Shown here: positions 7,465 to 15,278 of the stretch, in pieces
How the letters are laid out: the number at the start of each line of letters is the position of its first letter
Numbering within the stretch: position 1 is the stretch's first letter
NCBI GenBank assembly: GCA_964559535.1
Contig: CAZLIC010000022.1
Span: 1 to 49,564, forward strand
Length of the DNA: 49,564 nucleotides
Direction of reading: 5' to 3'
Origin: CAZLIC01 sp964559535
Lineage (GTDB): Bacteria > Pseudomonadota > Alphaproteobacteria > Rhodobacterales > Rhodobacteraceae
The notes under the pieces: generated by a model
Database searches by the model: none
Told to the model about the DNA's origin: nothing
What the model saw: only the letters and a program-made list of their open reading frames with translations
Made by a program: the position numbers and the translations under genes

Positions 7465-8055
7465 CTACATGCGCAGAACGGGCCACAGCGAGGCCACCAG
7501 CAGCACGGCCATGGTTACGTTGAAGGCCCGCAGCCGCCCCGGCACATCCAGCCAGCCGCGCAGCCCCTGCCCCGCCGCGGCCCAGACCGAGACGGACGGG
7601 AAGTTCACCAGTGCGAACACCGCCGCCACCAGGGCCATGCCCTGCCAGCCGGGCAGCGGCGGGTAGACGGTGGTGGCGGTCACGGCCATGGCCCAGGCCT
7701 TGGGGTTTACCCACTGGAACGCCGCCGCCTGCCAGAAGGAGAAGGGGCGTCCAGCCTCACGCCCCTTCGGCGGGGCGGCATTGGCAATTTTCCATGCCAG
7801 CCAGAGCATGTAGGCCGTGGATGCCACCTTCAGCCCCAGCATCGCCATGGGCGATGCGTGCAGCACACCCGCCAGCCCGATGCCAACGGTGAAGACCATC
7901 ACCGCATGTCCAAGGCTGATTCCCGCCATGTGCGGTAGCGTGCGGGCAAAGCCGAAGTTCACGCCCGATGCCAGCAGCATCATGTTGTTCGGCCCCGGCG
8001 TGACCGAGGTGGCGAAGGCAAAGCCCGCAAGGGCGATCAGCAGGTTGGTGTCCAT
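7465..8055 (-). CDS. LysE/RhtB family amino-acid exporter
   Basis: A 196-residue inner-membrane exporter with about six helices. SVTPGPNNMMLLASG at residues 17-31 is the signature of the LysE/RhtB family, and FQWVNPKAWAMAV is the conserved second-half motif. Family members pump out lysine, arginine, homoserine, threonine or related compounds. Start ATG 8055 places the signature at its usual position. The gene is divergent from an Lrp/AsnC-type regulator 73 bases away, a typical arrangement in which the regulator controls the exporter in response to an amino acid. Confidence 0.92.
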   Translation of the reverse strand: MDTNLLIALAGFAFATSVTPGPNNMMLLASGVNFGFARTLPHMAGISLGHAVMVFTVGIGLAGVLHASPMAMLGLKVASTAYMLWLAWKIANAAPPKGREAGRPFSFWQAAAFQWVNPKAWAMAVTATTVYPPLPGWQGMALVAAVFALVNFPSVSVWAAAGQGLRGWLDVPGRLRAFNVTMAVLLVASLWPVLRM

Positions 8056-8128
8056 GCTCGCAATTTTCGCGCGACCACGGCACAACAGGGTTGCCATCTG
8101 CGGCGCTTTCAGGGCATTTCTGCAATCC

Positions 8129-8581
8129 ATGACTGAACTTGACGCCATCGACGACCGGATATTGCGTGCGCTGGAACGCGACGGGCGGCTGTCGAACCTG
8201 GCGCTGGCCGAACGGGCGGGCCTTTCGCCCAGTGCCTGCCTGCGCCGCGTGCAGGCACTGGAACGGCGCGGCGTCATCACCGGCTACCGCGCCGTGATCG
8301 ACGCGGGCAAGCGCGGCATCGGCTTTACCGCCTATGTCACCGTGGCGCTGAACAGCCATACCAAGGCCAGCCAGGAGGCCTTCGAACGCGCCGTCGCCCG
8401 TGCCCCGCAGGTGCGCGAGTGCCACAATGTGACCGGTGCGGTGGAATATCTGCTGCGGGTGGAATGCGCCGACCTGGCGGCCTACAAACACTGGCATACC
8501 GATGTGCTGGGCACCCTGCCCGGCGTTGCTGCCATCACCACCTATGTGGTGATGGGCAGCCCGAAGGACGACCGCGCCTGA
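8129..8581 (+). CDS. Lrp/AsnC family transcriptional regulator
   Basis: A 150-residue regulator. An N-terminal winged helix-turn-helix spans residues 4-60 (LDAIDDRILRALERDGR, then LAERAGLSPSACLRRVQALE as the recognition region). The C-terminal RAM/AsnC ligand-binding domain follows (AYVTVAL, ECHNVTGAVEYLLRVECADL). It binds an amino acid and works as an oligomer. Divergent from the LysE-type exporter gene, which is its most probable target, with control regions in 8056-8128. Confidence 0.93.
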   Translation: MTELDAIDDRILRALERDGRLSNLALAERAGLSPSACLRRVQALERRGVITGYRAVIDAGKRGIGFTAYVTVALNSHTKASQEAFERAVARAPQVRECHNVTGAVEYLLRVECADLAAYKHWHTDVLGTLPGVAAITTYVVMGSPKDDRA

Positions 8582-8635
8582 CCGGGCTATGGCCTTTGCT
8601 GGCCGCCGCAGTATCATCAACGCCAGAGGCCGGAC

Positions 8636-9238
8636 ATGAAAACCACCGACATCATCGACGCCGAGGTGTCAAAGCTGGGTGGCATCGCCCCGGCTGGGCA
8701 TTTCCTGGCGCTGCGCATCCGCGGATCGTCGCCGTTGATGAGCTTTACCGCCTATCCGCAGGCCTGGACCGACCACTACATGGCCAACGGCTATGTCTTG
8801 CGCGACCCCATCACCACCTGGGCGATGACGGTGGGCGGCACGATCCGGTGGAGTTCGCGTCTGTTGCCCGACCCGTTCGGCGTGTTCCGGCAGGCGGCGG
8901 CGCACGGGCTGCGGTTCGGCGCCTCGGTGGCGCATGGGCCCATCGGGGCGCTGACGGTGCTGTCCATGTCGCGCGGCGACCGGGAATTCACCGATGCCGA
9001 GATTGCCGAGGCCAGGGCGATCGTGCTGCAGTTGCATGCACTGACAGAGCTGCCGAAGGCGCTGACGGACGAGGAAAAGGCGCTGCTGGGCGCCGTCGCG
9101 GCAGGGCGCCCGGTGGCCGGGACGCTGGGGTTGCCAGAGCAGGCTGCGCGCGCGCGCAGCCGTGCCCTGTGCGACCGGCTGTTCGCCGCGACGCCGGAAG
9201 AGGCGCTGCGCCGTGCGCGGGACCACCGGCTGATCTAG
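8636..9238 (+). CDS. LuxR-like protein with autoinducer-binding domain and degenerate HTH
   Basis: A 200-residue protein. Residues about 10-135 look like an acyl-homoserine-lactone binding domain: YPQAWTDHYMANGYVLRDPI contains the W, Y and D pattern of the ligand pocket, and GLRFGASVAHGPIGALTVLS fits the later strand region. The C-terminus starts as a LuxR helix-turn-helix (ALTDEEKALLGAVAAGR) but the scaffold helix is shortened and the usual IA..L..S..TV..H pattern is replaced by PVAGTLGLPEQAARARSR. DNA binding is therefore uncertain. No luxI-type synthase is in the window, so it is a solo. Its stop abuts the stop of the convergent LysR gene. Confidence 0.75.
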   Translation: MKTTDIIDAEVSKLGGIAPAGHFLALRIRGSSPLMSFTAYPQAWTDHYMANGYVLRDPITTWAMTVGGTIRWSSRLLPDPFGVFRQAAAHGLRFGASVAHGPIGALTVLSMSRGDREFTDAEIAEARAIVLQLHALTELPKALTDEEKALLGAVAAGRPVAGTLGLPEQAARARSRALCDRLFAATPEEALRRARDHRLI

Positions 9239-10066
9239 CTAACGCAGGGCCATCGCTTGGGGCAGCGCCTCGGCAAGATGGTCGCGCAGCGCACGCAGCG
9301 GGGCGTTCGCACGCTGGTCTTCGTGCAAGGCCAACCAGACGTCCAGGTGCCACTCCACCTCCGGCCAGACCCGCAGCAATCCGCTGCGCGCTGCAACCGC
9401 GTGCTGCACAACGCCCACCCCCGCCCCCGACCGAACCAGGGCCAACTGCACGACAGACGATGCAGACCGCAGGTGCAAATCGTCCGGGGCCAGTGCCCGG
9501 CCGTCCAGAACCACCGCGGGCAATCCGTTTTCGGGCCCGATCAAAGACAGCGCATCGGCCCCGTCGCGCAGATACAGCCCCAGTCCGACCTGCCCAAGCC
9601 GCTGCGCCACCAGGGCACCTTGCTGCGGGCGCCGCATCCGAACCGCCAAATCGGCCTGCCGCCGCAAGAGATCATCCTCTCGGTCGCTGGCGGACAGGTC
9701 CACCGCCACCGCAGGATGCGCCGCACGGAACGCCGCAATGACCGGCGGCAGGACTTCGGTTGCCACCATTTCGGATGCCGACAGCCTCACCCGCCCGCCC
9801 AGACCCGCACCCGCCACCGCCCGCCGCGCCGCCGCGGCGGCATGGGCCATCGCCCGCGCCTCGGGCAGGGCGGCCAGAGCCGCCTCGGTGGGCACCAGCC
9901 CCCGCGGACCGCGGGCAAACAGCGCTGTCCCCAGCGCCGCCTCCAGCGCCGCAATGTGTCGGCCCAGCGTCGGCTGCGTCAGCCCCAGCGCCCGCGCCGC
10001 GGCGGACAGGCTGCCGTGATCGGCAACCGCGACGAAGCTCTGCCAGTGATCCCAGCCGATACCCAT
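9239..10066 (-). CDS. LysR family transcriptional regulator
   Basis: A 275-residue LTTR. The N-terminal helix-turn-helix (residues 7-65) reads WQSFVAVADHGSLSAAARAL then GLTQPTLGRHIAALEAALG. The effector domain follows from about residue 90 (GRVRLSASEMVATEVLPPVI). It is slightly shorter than the usual 290-310. It is divergent from a SRPBCC gene, with a 16-bp palindrome lying 16 bases before its own start, so it probably controls itself and the SRPBCC gene. Confidence 0.92.
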   Translation of the reverse strand: MGIGWDHWQSFVAVADHGSLSAAARALGLTQPTLGRHIAALEAALGTALFARGPRGLVPTEAALAALPEARAMAHAAAAARRAVAGAGLGGRVRLSASEMVATEVLPPVIAAFRAAHPAVAVDLSASDREDDLLRRQADLAVRMRRPQQGALVAQRLGQVGLGLYLRDGADALSLIGPENGLPAVVLDGRALAPDDLHLRSASSVVQLALVRSGAGVGVVQHAVAARSGLLRVWPEVEWHLDVWLALHEDQRANAPLRALRDHLAEALPQAMALR

Positions 10067-10081
10067 GCAAAAACGTATGGC

Positions 10082-10097
10082 CGATCAACGCTGATCG
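10082..10097. promoter_or_regulatory. Candidate LysR operator palindrome
   Basis: CGATCA-ACGC-TGATCG is a perfect inverted repeat with 6-bp arms between the divergent LysR and SRPBCC genes. LTTR operators are usually imperfect palindromes with a T-N11-A core; this one is a good palindrome but has T-N8-A spacing, so assignment rests on position. Confidence 0.4.
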
Positions 10098-10158
10098 TCA
10101 ATTCCTGAATGCCGGGCGCTGGGCCATGTTGGCTCTACCGAAACACACGGGACCAACC

Positions 10159-10590
10159 ATGCCGCGCTTCACCGACAGCCTGACCACCGAAATCCACATC
10201 GACGCCCCGCCCGATGCCGTCTGGGCGGTGCTGGCCGACCTGCCCGGTTGGGCCGAATGGAACCCCTTCATCCGTGCCATCTCGGGTGACCTGCGCCCCG
10301 GCGCGCGGCTGACCGCCACCATGGCGCCGCAGGGCCGCCGCCCGATGACCTTTCGCCCGGTGGTGGCAAGCGTCATGCCCGGAGAGCACCTGTCATGGCG
10401 CGGGCGGCTGGTCGTGCCCGGCCTGTTCGACGGCACCCACAGCTTTGACCTTGCCCCGCAGGGCAAGGGCACGCGGCTGACGCATGGCGAAACCTTTGCC
10501 GGGCTGCTGGTGCCGCTGGTGCCGGCGGCGCAGTTCGCGGGCGATTTCGCGCGGATGAACCGCGCGCTGAAGGCGCGGGCCGAAGCCTAG
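10159..10590 (+). CDS. SRPBCC (START-like) domain protein
   Basis: A 143-residue single-domain protein. The opening TTEIHIDAPPDAVWAVLADL and LPGWAEWNPFI are the standard beginning of the polyketide cyclase/START-like fold, a hydrophobic-pocket protein. FDGTHSFDLAPQGKGTRLTH and the final long helix (PAAQFAGDFARMNRALKARA) match as well. Start ATG 10159 is chosen for family alignment; an upstream in-frame ATG at 10126 is possible. Ligand unknown. Likely regulated by the divergent LysR protein. Its TAG overlaps the TAG of the transglycosylase gene on the other strand. Confidence 0.85.
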   Translation: MPRFTDSLTTEIHIDAPPDAVWAVLADLPGWAEWNPFIRAISGDLRPGARLTATMAPQGRRPMTFRPVVASVMPGEHLSWRGRLVVPGLFDGTHSFDLAPQGKGTRLTHGETFAGLLVPLVPAAQFAGDFARMNRALKARAEA

Positions 10591-11090
10591 GTGCGCAAGC
10601 CCGTCTCTTCCAGCAGGCCCAGGCGTTTGGCTTCGTAGTAATAGCCGCGCGCGTACCAGCCCACCGCGCGGTCTTCGTTCCCGCGCGACACCAGCCAGGC
10701 GCCGCGCAGGTACTTGCCCGCGTATTTCAGGTTCGTTTCGGCATCCAGCAGGTCGCGCGGATTGCCGCGGAAGCCCATGGTGCCCGCCGTCTGCGGCAGG
10801 ATCTGCATCAGCCCGTAGTAGGGGCCGTTGCGGGCCTCGGGGCGGTAGCCGCTTTCGCGCTGGATCACCCGGTGGAACAGGCTGCGCGGCACGTCGTATT
10901 CATCGGCATAGCGGTTGATGAGGCGGCGAAGCTCCGGCGTCTCGCCCGCGTGCAGCGGCGGGTCGAACCTGTCGCCGCGCGAGGTTTCGCGGTCGCGGCG
11001 GCCGCCGCAGGCGGCCAGCGTCAGGGCAAGGGCGCCCGTCAGGGCAGCGCGGCGGGACAGCACAGGCGGAACCTCCATCGTCGGTGCCAT
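10587..11090 (-). CDS. Lipoprotein soluble lytic transglycosylase (SLT domain)
   Basis: A 167-residue peptidoglycan-cleaving enzyme. Residues 13-28 (RRAALTGALALTLAAC) are a lipoprotein signal with lipobox LAAC and lipidated Cys28. The SLT domain covers about 50-160, with catalytic Glu79 in RVIQRESGYRPEA and the GLMQILPQTAGTMGF motif at 93-107. It is short, with little beyond the catalytic domain. The start may be ATG 11090 or ATG 11078; neither has a strong ribosome binding site. It probably faces the periplasm on a membrane anchor. Confidence 0.92.
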   Translation of the reverse strand: MAPTMEVPPVLSRRAALTGALALTLAACGGRRDRETSRGDRFDPPLHAGETPELRRLINRYADEYDVPRSLFHRVIQRESGYRPEARNGPYYGLMQILPQTAGTMGFRGNPRDLLDAETNLKYAGKYLRGAWLVSRGNEDRAVGWYARGYYYEAKRLGLLEETGLRT

Positions 11091-11197
11091 CGCCTAGCGC
11101 AAAGGCGAGCCGCCGCCAAGGCACCCGGACAAGCGATGCCCCTTGTTCCGCTGCCCCGGCTTCCCCTAGTGTCGCTGCCAACGTCAGGGAGGACGAC

Positions 11198-12481
11198 ATG
11201 ACAGACCACAGCCCCGGCTTCGACACGCTGCAGGTTCACGCAGGTGCACGGCCCGACCCCGCCACCGGCGCAAGGCAGGTGCCGATCTACCAGACCACCG
11301 CCTTTGTCTTTCGCGATGCCGACCACGCGGCGCGGCTCTTCAACCTGCAGGAAGTGGGTTACATCTATTCGCGCCTGACCAACCCCACCGTTTCGGCGCT
11401 GGCCGAGCGGATTGCGGCGCTGGAGGGCGGCGCGGGGGCGGTGTGCTGTTCGTCGGGACATGCGGCGCAGATCATGGCGCTGTTCCCGCTGATGAACCCC
11501 GGCTGCAACGTGGTGGCCTCGACCCGCCTGTACGGCGGCACGGTGCAGCAGCTGTCGAACACGATCCGCAAGTTCGGCTGGACGGCCAAGTTCGTCGATA
11601 CCGAAGACCTGGACGCCGTGCGCGCGGCGATCGACATCAACACCCGCGCCATCTTCTGCGAATCCATCGCCAATCCGGGCGGGTATGTCACCGACCTGCC
11701 CGTCATCGCGCGCATCGCCGACGAGGCAGGCGTGCCGCTGATCGTCGACAACACCTCGGCCAGCCCCTATTTGTGCCGCCCCATCGAGTTCGGCGCGACG
11801 CTGGTGGTGCATTCGACCACCAAGTACCTGACCGGCAACGGCACCGTTACCGGCGGCGCCGTGGTGGATTCGGGCAAGTTCGATTGGTCGAAGGTGCCGG
11901 GCCGCTTCCCGTCGCTGGCCGAGCCGGAACCGGCCTATCACGGGCTGAACTTCCATGCGGCCCTTGGCGGCATGGCCTTCACATTCCACAGCATCGCCGT
12001 CGGGCTGCGCGACCTGGGCATGACGATGAACCCGCAGGGCGCGCACTATACCCTGATGGGGGTCGAGACGCTGTCGCTGCGGATGGACAAGCATGTGGCC
12101 AACGCCCGGCTGGTGGCCGAGTATCTGGAAAGCCACCCGGCGGTGGCCAGCGTTACCTACGCGGGTCTGCCGTCCTCGCCCTGGCACCACCGCGCGCAGA
12201 AGATCTGCCCGAAGGGCGCCGGGGCGCTGTTCACCTTTGCGCTGAAGGGCGGGTATGACGCCTGCGTCAAGCTGATCAACAACCTGAAGCTGTTCAGCCA
12301 TGTGGCCAACCTGGGCGACGCGCGGTCGCTGGTCATCCACTCGGCCTCCACCACGCACCGCCAGCTGACGCCGGAGCAGCAGGTGAAGGCCGGGGCGGGG
12401 CCGGATGTGGTGCGCCTGTCCATCGGCATCGAGGACCCGCGCGACATCATCGCCGACCTGCAGCAGGCGCTGATGGCATAG
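11198..12481 (+). CDS. O-acetylhomoserine aminocarboxypropyltransferase / sulfhydrylase
   Basis: A 427-residue PLP enzyme of the Cys/Met metabolism family, making homocysteine (or methionine) from O-acetylhomoserine and sulfide (or methanethiol). The PLP lysine is Lys209 in VVHSTTKYLTGNGT. VPLIVDNTSASPYLCRP holds the cofactor aspartate; the usual TF/TT after DNT is SA here, a minor variant. YSRLTNPT binds the neighbouring active site in the tetramer. AGGGAGG precedes ATG 11198. The gene stands alone; no SAM riboswitch was recognised in the short leader. Confidence 0.93.
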   Translation: MTDHSPGFDTLQVHAGARPDPATGARQVPIYQTTAFVFRDADHAARLFNLQEVGYIYSRLTNPTVSALAERIAALEGGAGAVCCSSGHAAQIMALFPLMNPGCNVVASTRLYGGTVQQLSNTIRKFGWTAKFVDTEDLDAVRAAIDINTRAIFCESIANPGGYVTDLPVIARIADEAGVPLIVDNTSASPYLCRPIEFGATLVVHSTTKYLTGNGTVTGGAVVDSGKFDWSKVPGRFPSLAEPEPAYHGLNFHAALGGMAFTFHSIAVGLRDLGMTMNPQGAHYTLMGVETLSLRMDKHVANARLVAEYLESHPAVASVTYAGLPSSPWHHRAQKICPKGAGALFTFALKGGYDACVKLINNLKLFSHVANLGDARSLVIHSASTTHRQLTPEQQVKAGAGPDVVRLSIGIEDPRDIIADLQQALMA

Positions 12482-12491
12482 GGCTTAGGGC

Positions 12492-14345
12492 TTAGGGCGG
12501 GGCTGTCTCGGGCAGCCCCGCCTTGCGCAGGTCGTTTGCCCAGGCCGAAAGCTGCGGCTCTACCATCGCCGGAAAGCGGTCGGTGTCGTCAAGCGAGGCA
12601 ATCTCAACGCTGGCCGCGGGCCAGTCCTTGCGGACTTGTTCGACCACCGCTTTCGCTTCGTCAAGCCGGCCCGCCCGCACCAGCGCCACAGCAAAGCAAA
12701 GCTCGCAACGGTACTCGAGACTTTCGTACAGACGCAGCGCGTCGGCGTTGCGACCTCCGTGAAGATAGGCCCAGGCAAGATTCCCCTCGCCCCATGTGGC
12801 GGGCTTCATGGCTTCCACGGCGAACTCTGCCCAAGCAATACCCAGCTCAGGATGCCCGGCATTGACCGCCACCTCGGACAGGTCGATGGCAGAAAGCGGT
12901 TCATAGGGGACAAGTCGCTGCGCCGCGACAGCATCGGCAAAAGCGCCGGCCAGGTCACCTGTAGCCTTGGGGGCGACGGCCGCACGGACGTAATGATACA
13001 TCCAGCGTTCCAGCGTGGTCATGTCCTGTTTCGCGCCAACTTGCTGCAACAGCGCCCAGGCGGCGTCCGCCTCTCGTACAGGGTTGTCGGTGACACGGTC
13101 GGTGATCAGGTTGGAATGCAGGCCCGCCAGAAGCACCCGCAGAAGAACGGACTTCGGGAACCTGACAAGCCCGTCGGTCAGCAGGCGCATTGCGTCTTGC
13201 CGTCCCTGATCGGTCCAGGTCAAGATCGCAGCCGCGGCGCGGAGGAAAATGTCGTATTCCGCCGGGTTGTCGGAAAGCCCCTCCCAGGACAGCGGAACAA
13301 GTTGTCCTACCACGACGCCCTGCGCCGATCCGATTTCGACATAGACCTCGCGCGCAACGGCCTCTTGCAGCGCGGAGACGTCCCTGCCTTGCCCGCCGAA
13401 TGTTCCTGACCAGACCTGATCCCCGGTCGCCCCGTCAAGCAATCGCGCTGCAACCTCGTAGCCCAGCCCGCCCTGCCGGATGCTGCCTTCCAGAAGGTAG
13501 GCCGCCCCCAGCCGCCACGCGACCTGACGCGCGGAATCGGAGGGCGGGGAACTGAGGCTGGCCGAACGGGCTACTACCCGCAACACCGGCGACGACGACA
13601 AGATCGTCAACACGCCGTCAGGCACCGCAATTCCAAGGTAGTCGTTCGAGGCATCGCCCGTCAGGTTGGCAAAGGGCAGCACGGCCAGGACCGGCGGCCC
13701 CTCTCTCTTTGTTGCAAAGGGGGCGATCCACAACATCAGCGCCGCCGCAATCGCCGCGACCATCATGATTGCTGAGCCGGCTAGCGCCCGCCCCCGCCCC
13801 GGTCCTTTTGGCCCGGCGCGGCGCGACCCTGGCTCCCGGCTTACCTTGAACACCACCACCGGCTCAGTGATGTTCTTCACCTTCTGTGGTCCCATCGGGA
13901 CAAACCCGAAGGCCAGCTTCTTTTCGACCTCGCGTGCCACCTTGTCGGACACGCAGATGCCTCCCGGCTCGGCCAGTTGTTCCAGCCGCGCGGCGATGTT
14001 CACGCCCTCGCCATAGCGGTCGTCGCCCTCGACGATCACCTCGCCCAGGTTGATGCCGATGCGGGCGCGGATCACCTCGTTCTCGGGGACGGCGGTGTTC
14101 CTGTCCCCTAGCGCTGCCTGCAGCGCGACGGCGCATTCCACCGCCTGCACCACGCTGCCGAACTCGGCCAGGATGCCGTCGCCCATCGTCTTGAAGATGC
14201 GGCCGCCGTGGCGGGCGATCTCGGGTTCGAAGATGTCCTTCCGCCGTTCGGACAGGCGAGCAAAGGTGCCGGCCTCGTCACGCTCCATCTGCGCCGAATA
14301 GCCGACGATGTCGGCGGCAAGGATGGCGGCAAGCTTGCGTTCCAT
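12492..14345 (-). CDS. Class III adenylate/guanylate cyclase with membrane span and TPR region
   Basis: A 617-residue protein. The cyclase domain (1-170) comes first: metal-binding Asp12 in LAADIVGYS and Asp56 in TMGDGILAEF, substrate Lys52, and transition-state residues Asn116 and Arg120 in GVNIAARLE. A single span follows at about 190-209, then a TolB-like region (PVLAVLPFANLTGD, near 218) and a C-terminal half with TPR-type helices. This cytoplasmic-cyclase, periplasmic-TPR layout is common in Rhizobiales and Rhodobacterales. The YGEG in place of the commoner YGDG before VNIAAR is a small oddity. Sensor input is unknown. Confidence 0.9.
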   Translation of the reverse strand: MERKLAAILAADIVGYSAQMERDEAGTFARLSERRKDIFEPEIARHGGRIFKTMGDGILAEFGSVVQAVECAVALQAALGDRNTAVPENEVIRARIGINLGEVIVEGDDRYGEGVNIAARLEQLAEPGGICVSDKVAREVEKKLAFGFVPMGPQKVKNITEPVVVFKVSREPGSRRAGPKGPGRGRALAGSAIMMVAAIAAALMLWIAPFATKREGPPVLAVLPFANLTGDASNDYLGIAVPDGVLTILSSSPVLRVVARSASLSSPPSDSARQVAWRLGAAYLLEGSIRQGGLGYEVAARLLDGATGDQVWSGTFGGQGRDVSALQEAVAREVYVEIGSAQGVVVGQLVPLSWEGLSDNPAEYDIFLRAAAAILTWTDQGRQDAMRLLTDGLVRFPKSVLLRVLLAGLHSNLITDRVTDNPVREADAAWALLQQVGAKQDMTTLERWMYHYVRAAVAPKATGDLAGAFADAVAAQRLVPYEPLSAIDLSEVAVNAGHPELGIAWAEFAVEAMKPATWGEGNLAWAYLHGGRNADALRLYESLEYRCELCFAVALVRAGRLDEAKAVVEQVRKDWPAASVEIASLDDTDRFPAMVEPQLSAWANDLRKAGLPETAPP

Positions 14346-14405
14346 GGGTCCCCGGAAGCGACTTCCGGAACCCTAGCAGCCCCGCCGCCTCCTGTCACCG
14401 CGGCG

Positions 14406-15110
14406 CTACTGCGCGATCTCCCACACCACTGTCGCCGTGACCGACAGGCCGATCTCGCCTTCGGCAACAGGCACCGCCGACATGGCGGCCTCGGCCTTGT
14501 ACATCGGCATCGGCGCCGGGCTGGAAAAGCCGCCTTCGGTGATCGACAGCACGCGGCCCAGGGTGACACCCGCCGCCGCGGCCAGCGTTTCAGCCCGCGC
14601 GCGGGAATCCTGCACCGCCTTTGCCCGGGCCTCTTGCAGCGCGGGCTCCGGGTTGGCCAGGCCGAATCCAAGGCCGTTCAGCGTGTTGGCCCCGTCCGCC
14701 ACCGCCGCATCCAGCACGCTGCCCAATGTGTCCAGCGCACGCACCCGGACCGTCACCATGTTGGCGGCGACGTATCCTTCGATCGTCTGCTGCGGGCCGC
14801 TTTCGTAGTTCGACCATTGCGGGTTCAGCGACAGGCCGCTGGTCTGCACGTCGCGCGCGGCGATCCCCGCGGCGACCAGCCGGTCGAGCACCGCCTGCAC
14901 GGCGGCCGAATTCGCCGTCATCGCCTCGGCGGCCGTCGCCCCCTGCGTGGTCACGCCAAGGCTGACCGTGGCCATGTCGGGCACCGCATCGACACGGCCC
15001 TCGCCAGTGACGCTGATATGCGGCGCCAGGCTTTCGGCCAGGGCAGGCAGCGCGGGCAACGCCAGCGCCGCGGCAAGGACATAGGGGACGAAATTGCACA
15101 AAACACGCAT
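14406..15110 (-). CDS. SIMPL domain (DUF541) periplasmic protein
   Basis: A 234-residue protein with a signal peptide (residues 1-25, ending PALAES). The SIMPL domain follows: HISVTGEGRVDAVPDMATVS, then GATAAEAMTANSAAVQAVLD and VQTSGLSLNPQWSN. The C-terminal part, VWEIAQ, closes the fold. Family members assemble into barrel-like oligomers in the periplasm; function is unclear, with oxidative-stress roles reported for some. AGGAGG stands seven bases before ATG 15110, a strong start. It is divergent from the giant Pro/Ala-rich gene. Confidence 0.92.
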   Translation of the reverse strand: MRVLCNFVPYVLAAALALPALPALAESLAPHISVTGEGRVDAVPDMATVSLGVTTQGATAAEAMTANSAAVQAVLDRLVAAGIAARDVQTSGLSLNPQWSNYESGPQQTIEGYVAANMVTVRVRALDTLGSVLDAAVADGANTLNGLGFGLANPEPALQEARAKAVQDSRARAETLAAAAGVTLGRVLSITEGGFSSPAPMPMYKAEAAMSAVPVAEGEIGLSVTATVVWEIAQ

Positions 15111-15278
15111 CGGAAACCTCCTGGTTGACGCGACCTTCTGGGCTTCCGACGCAGCGGGCAAGCCGATCCTTGGCGGTGCCGGGGCTTTTTCTTTTCTTCG
15201 GCGAAAAGCTGCTGTATGGCGGGTGCGGAACCGGGGCCTGCCTACCCCGTTGTTCAGAACCTGTGCTAGACCCGCGCA

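Noticed and set aside
8582..9300. Search for a luxI-type autoinducer synthase beside the LuxR-like gene
   Set aside because: The neighbours are Lrp and LysR regulators; no acyl-homoserine-lactone synthase motif is present in any nearby frame.
12479..12500. Telomere-like TAGGGCT repeat
   Set aside because: Only three 7-base units between convergent genes; too short and isolated to mean anything.
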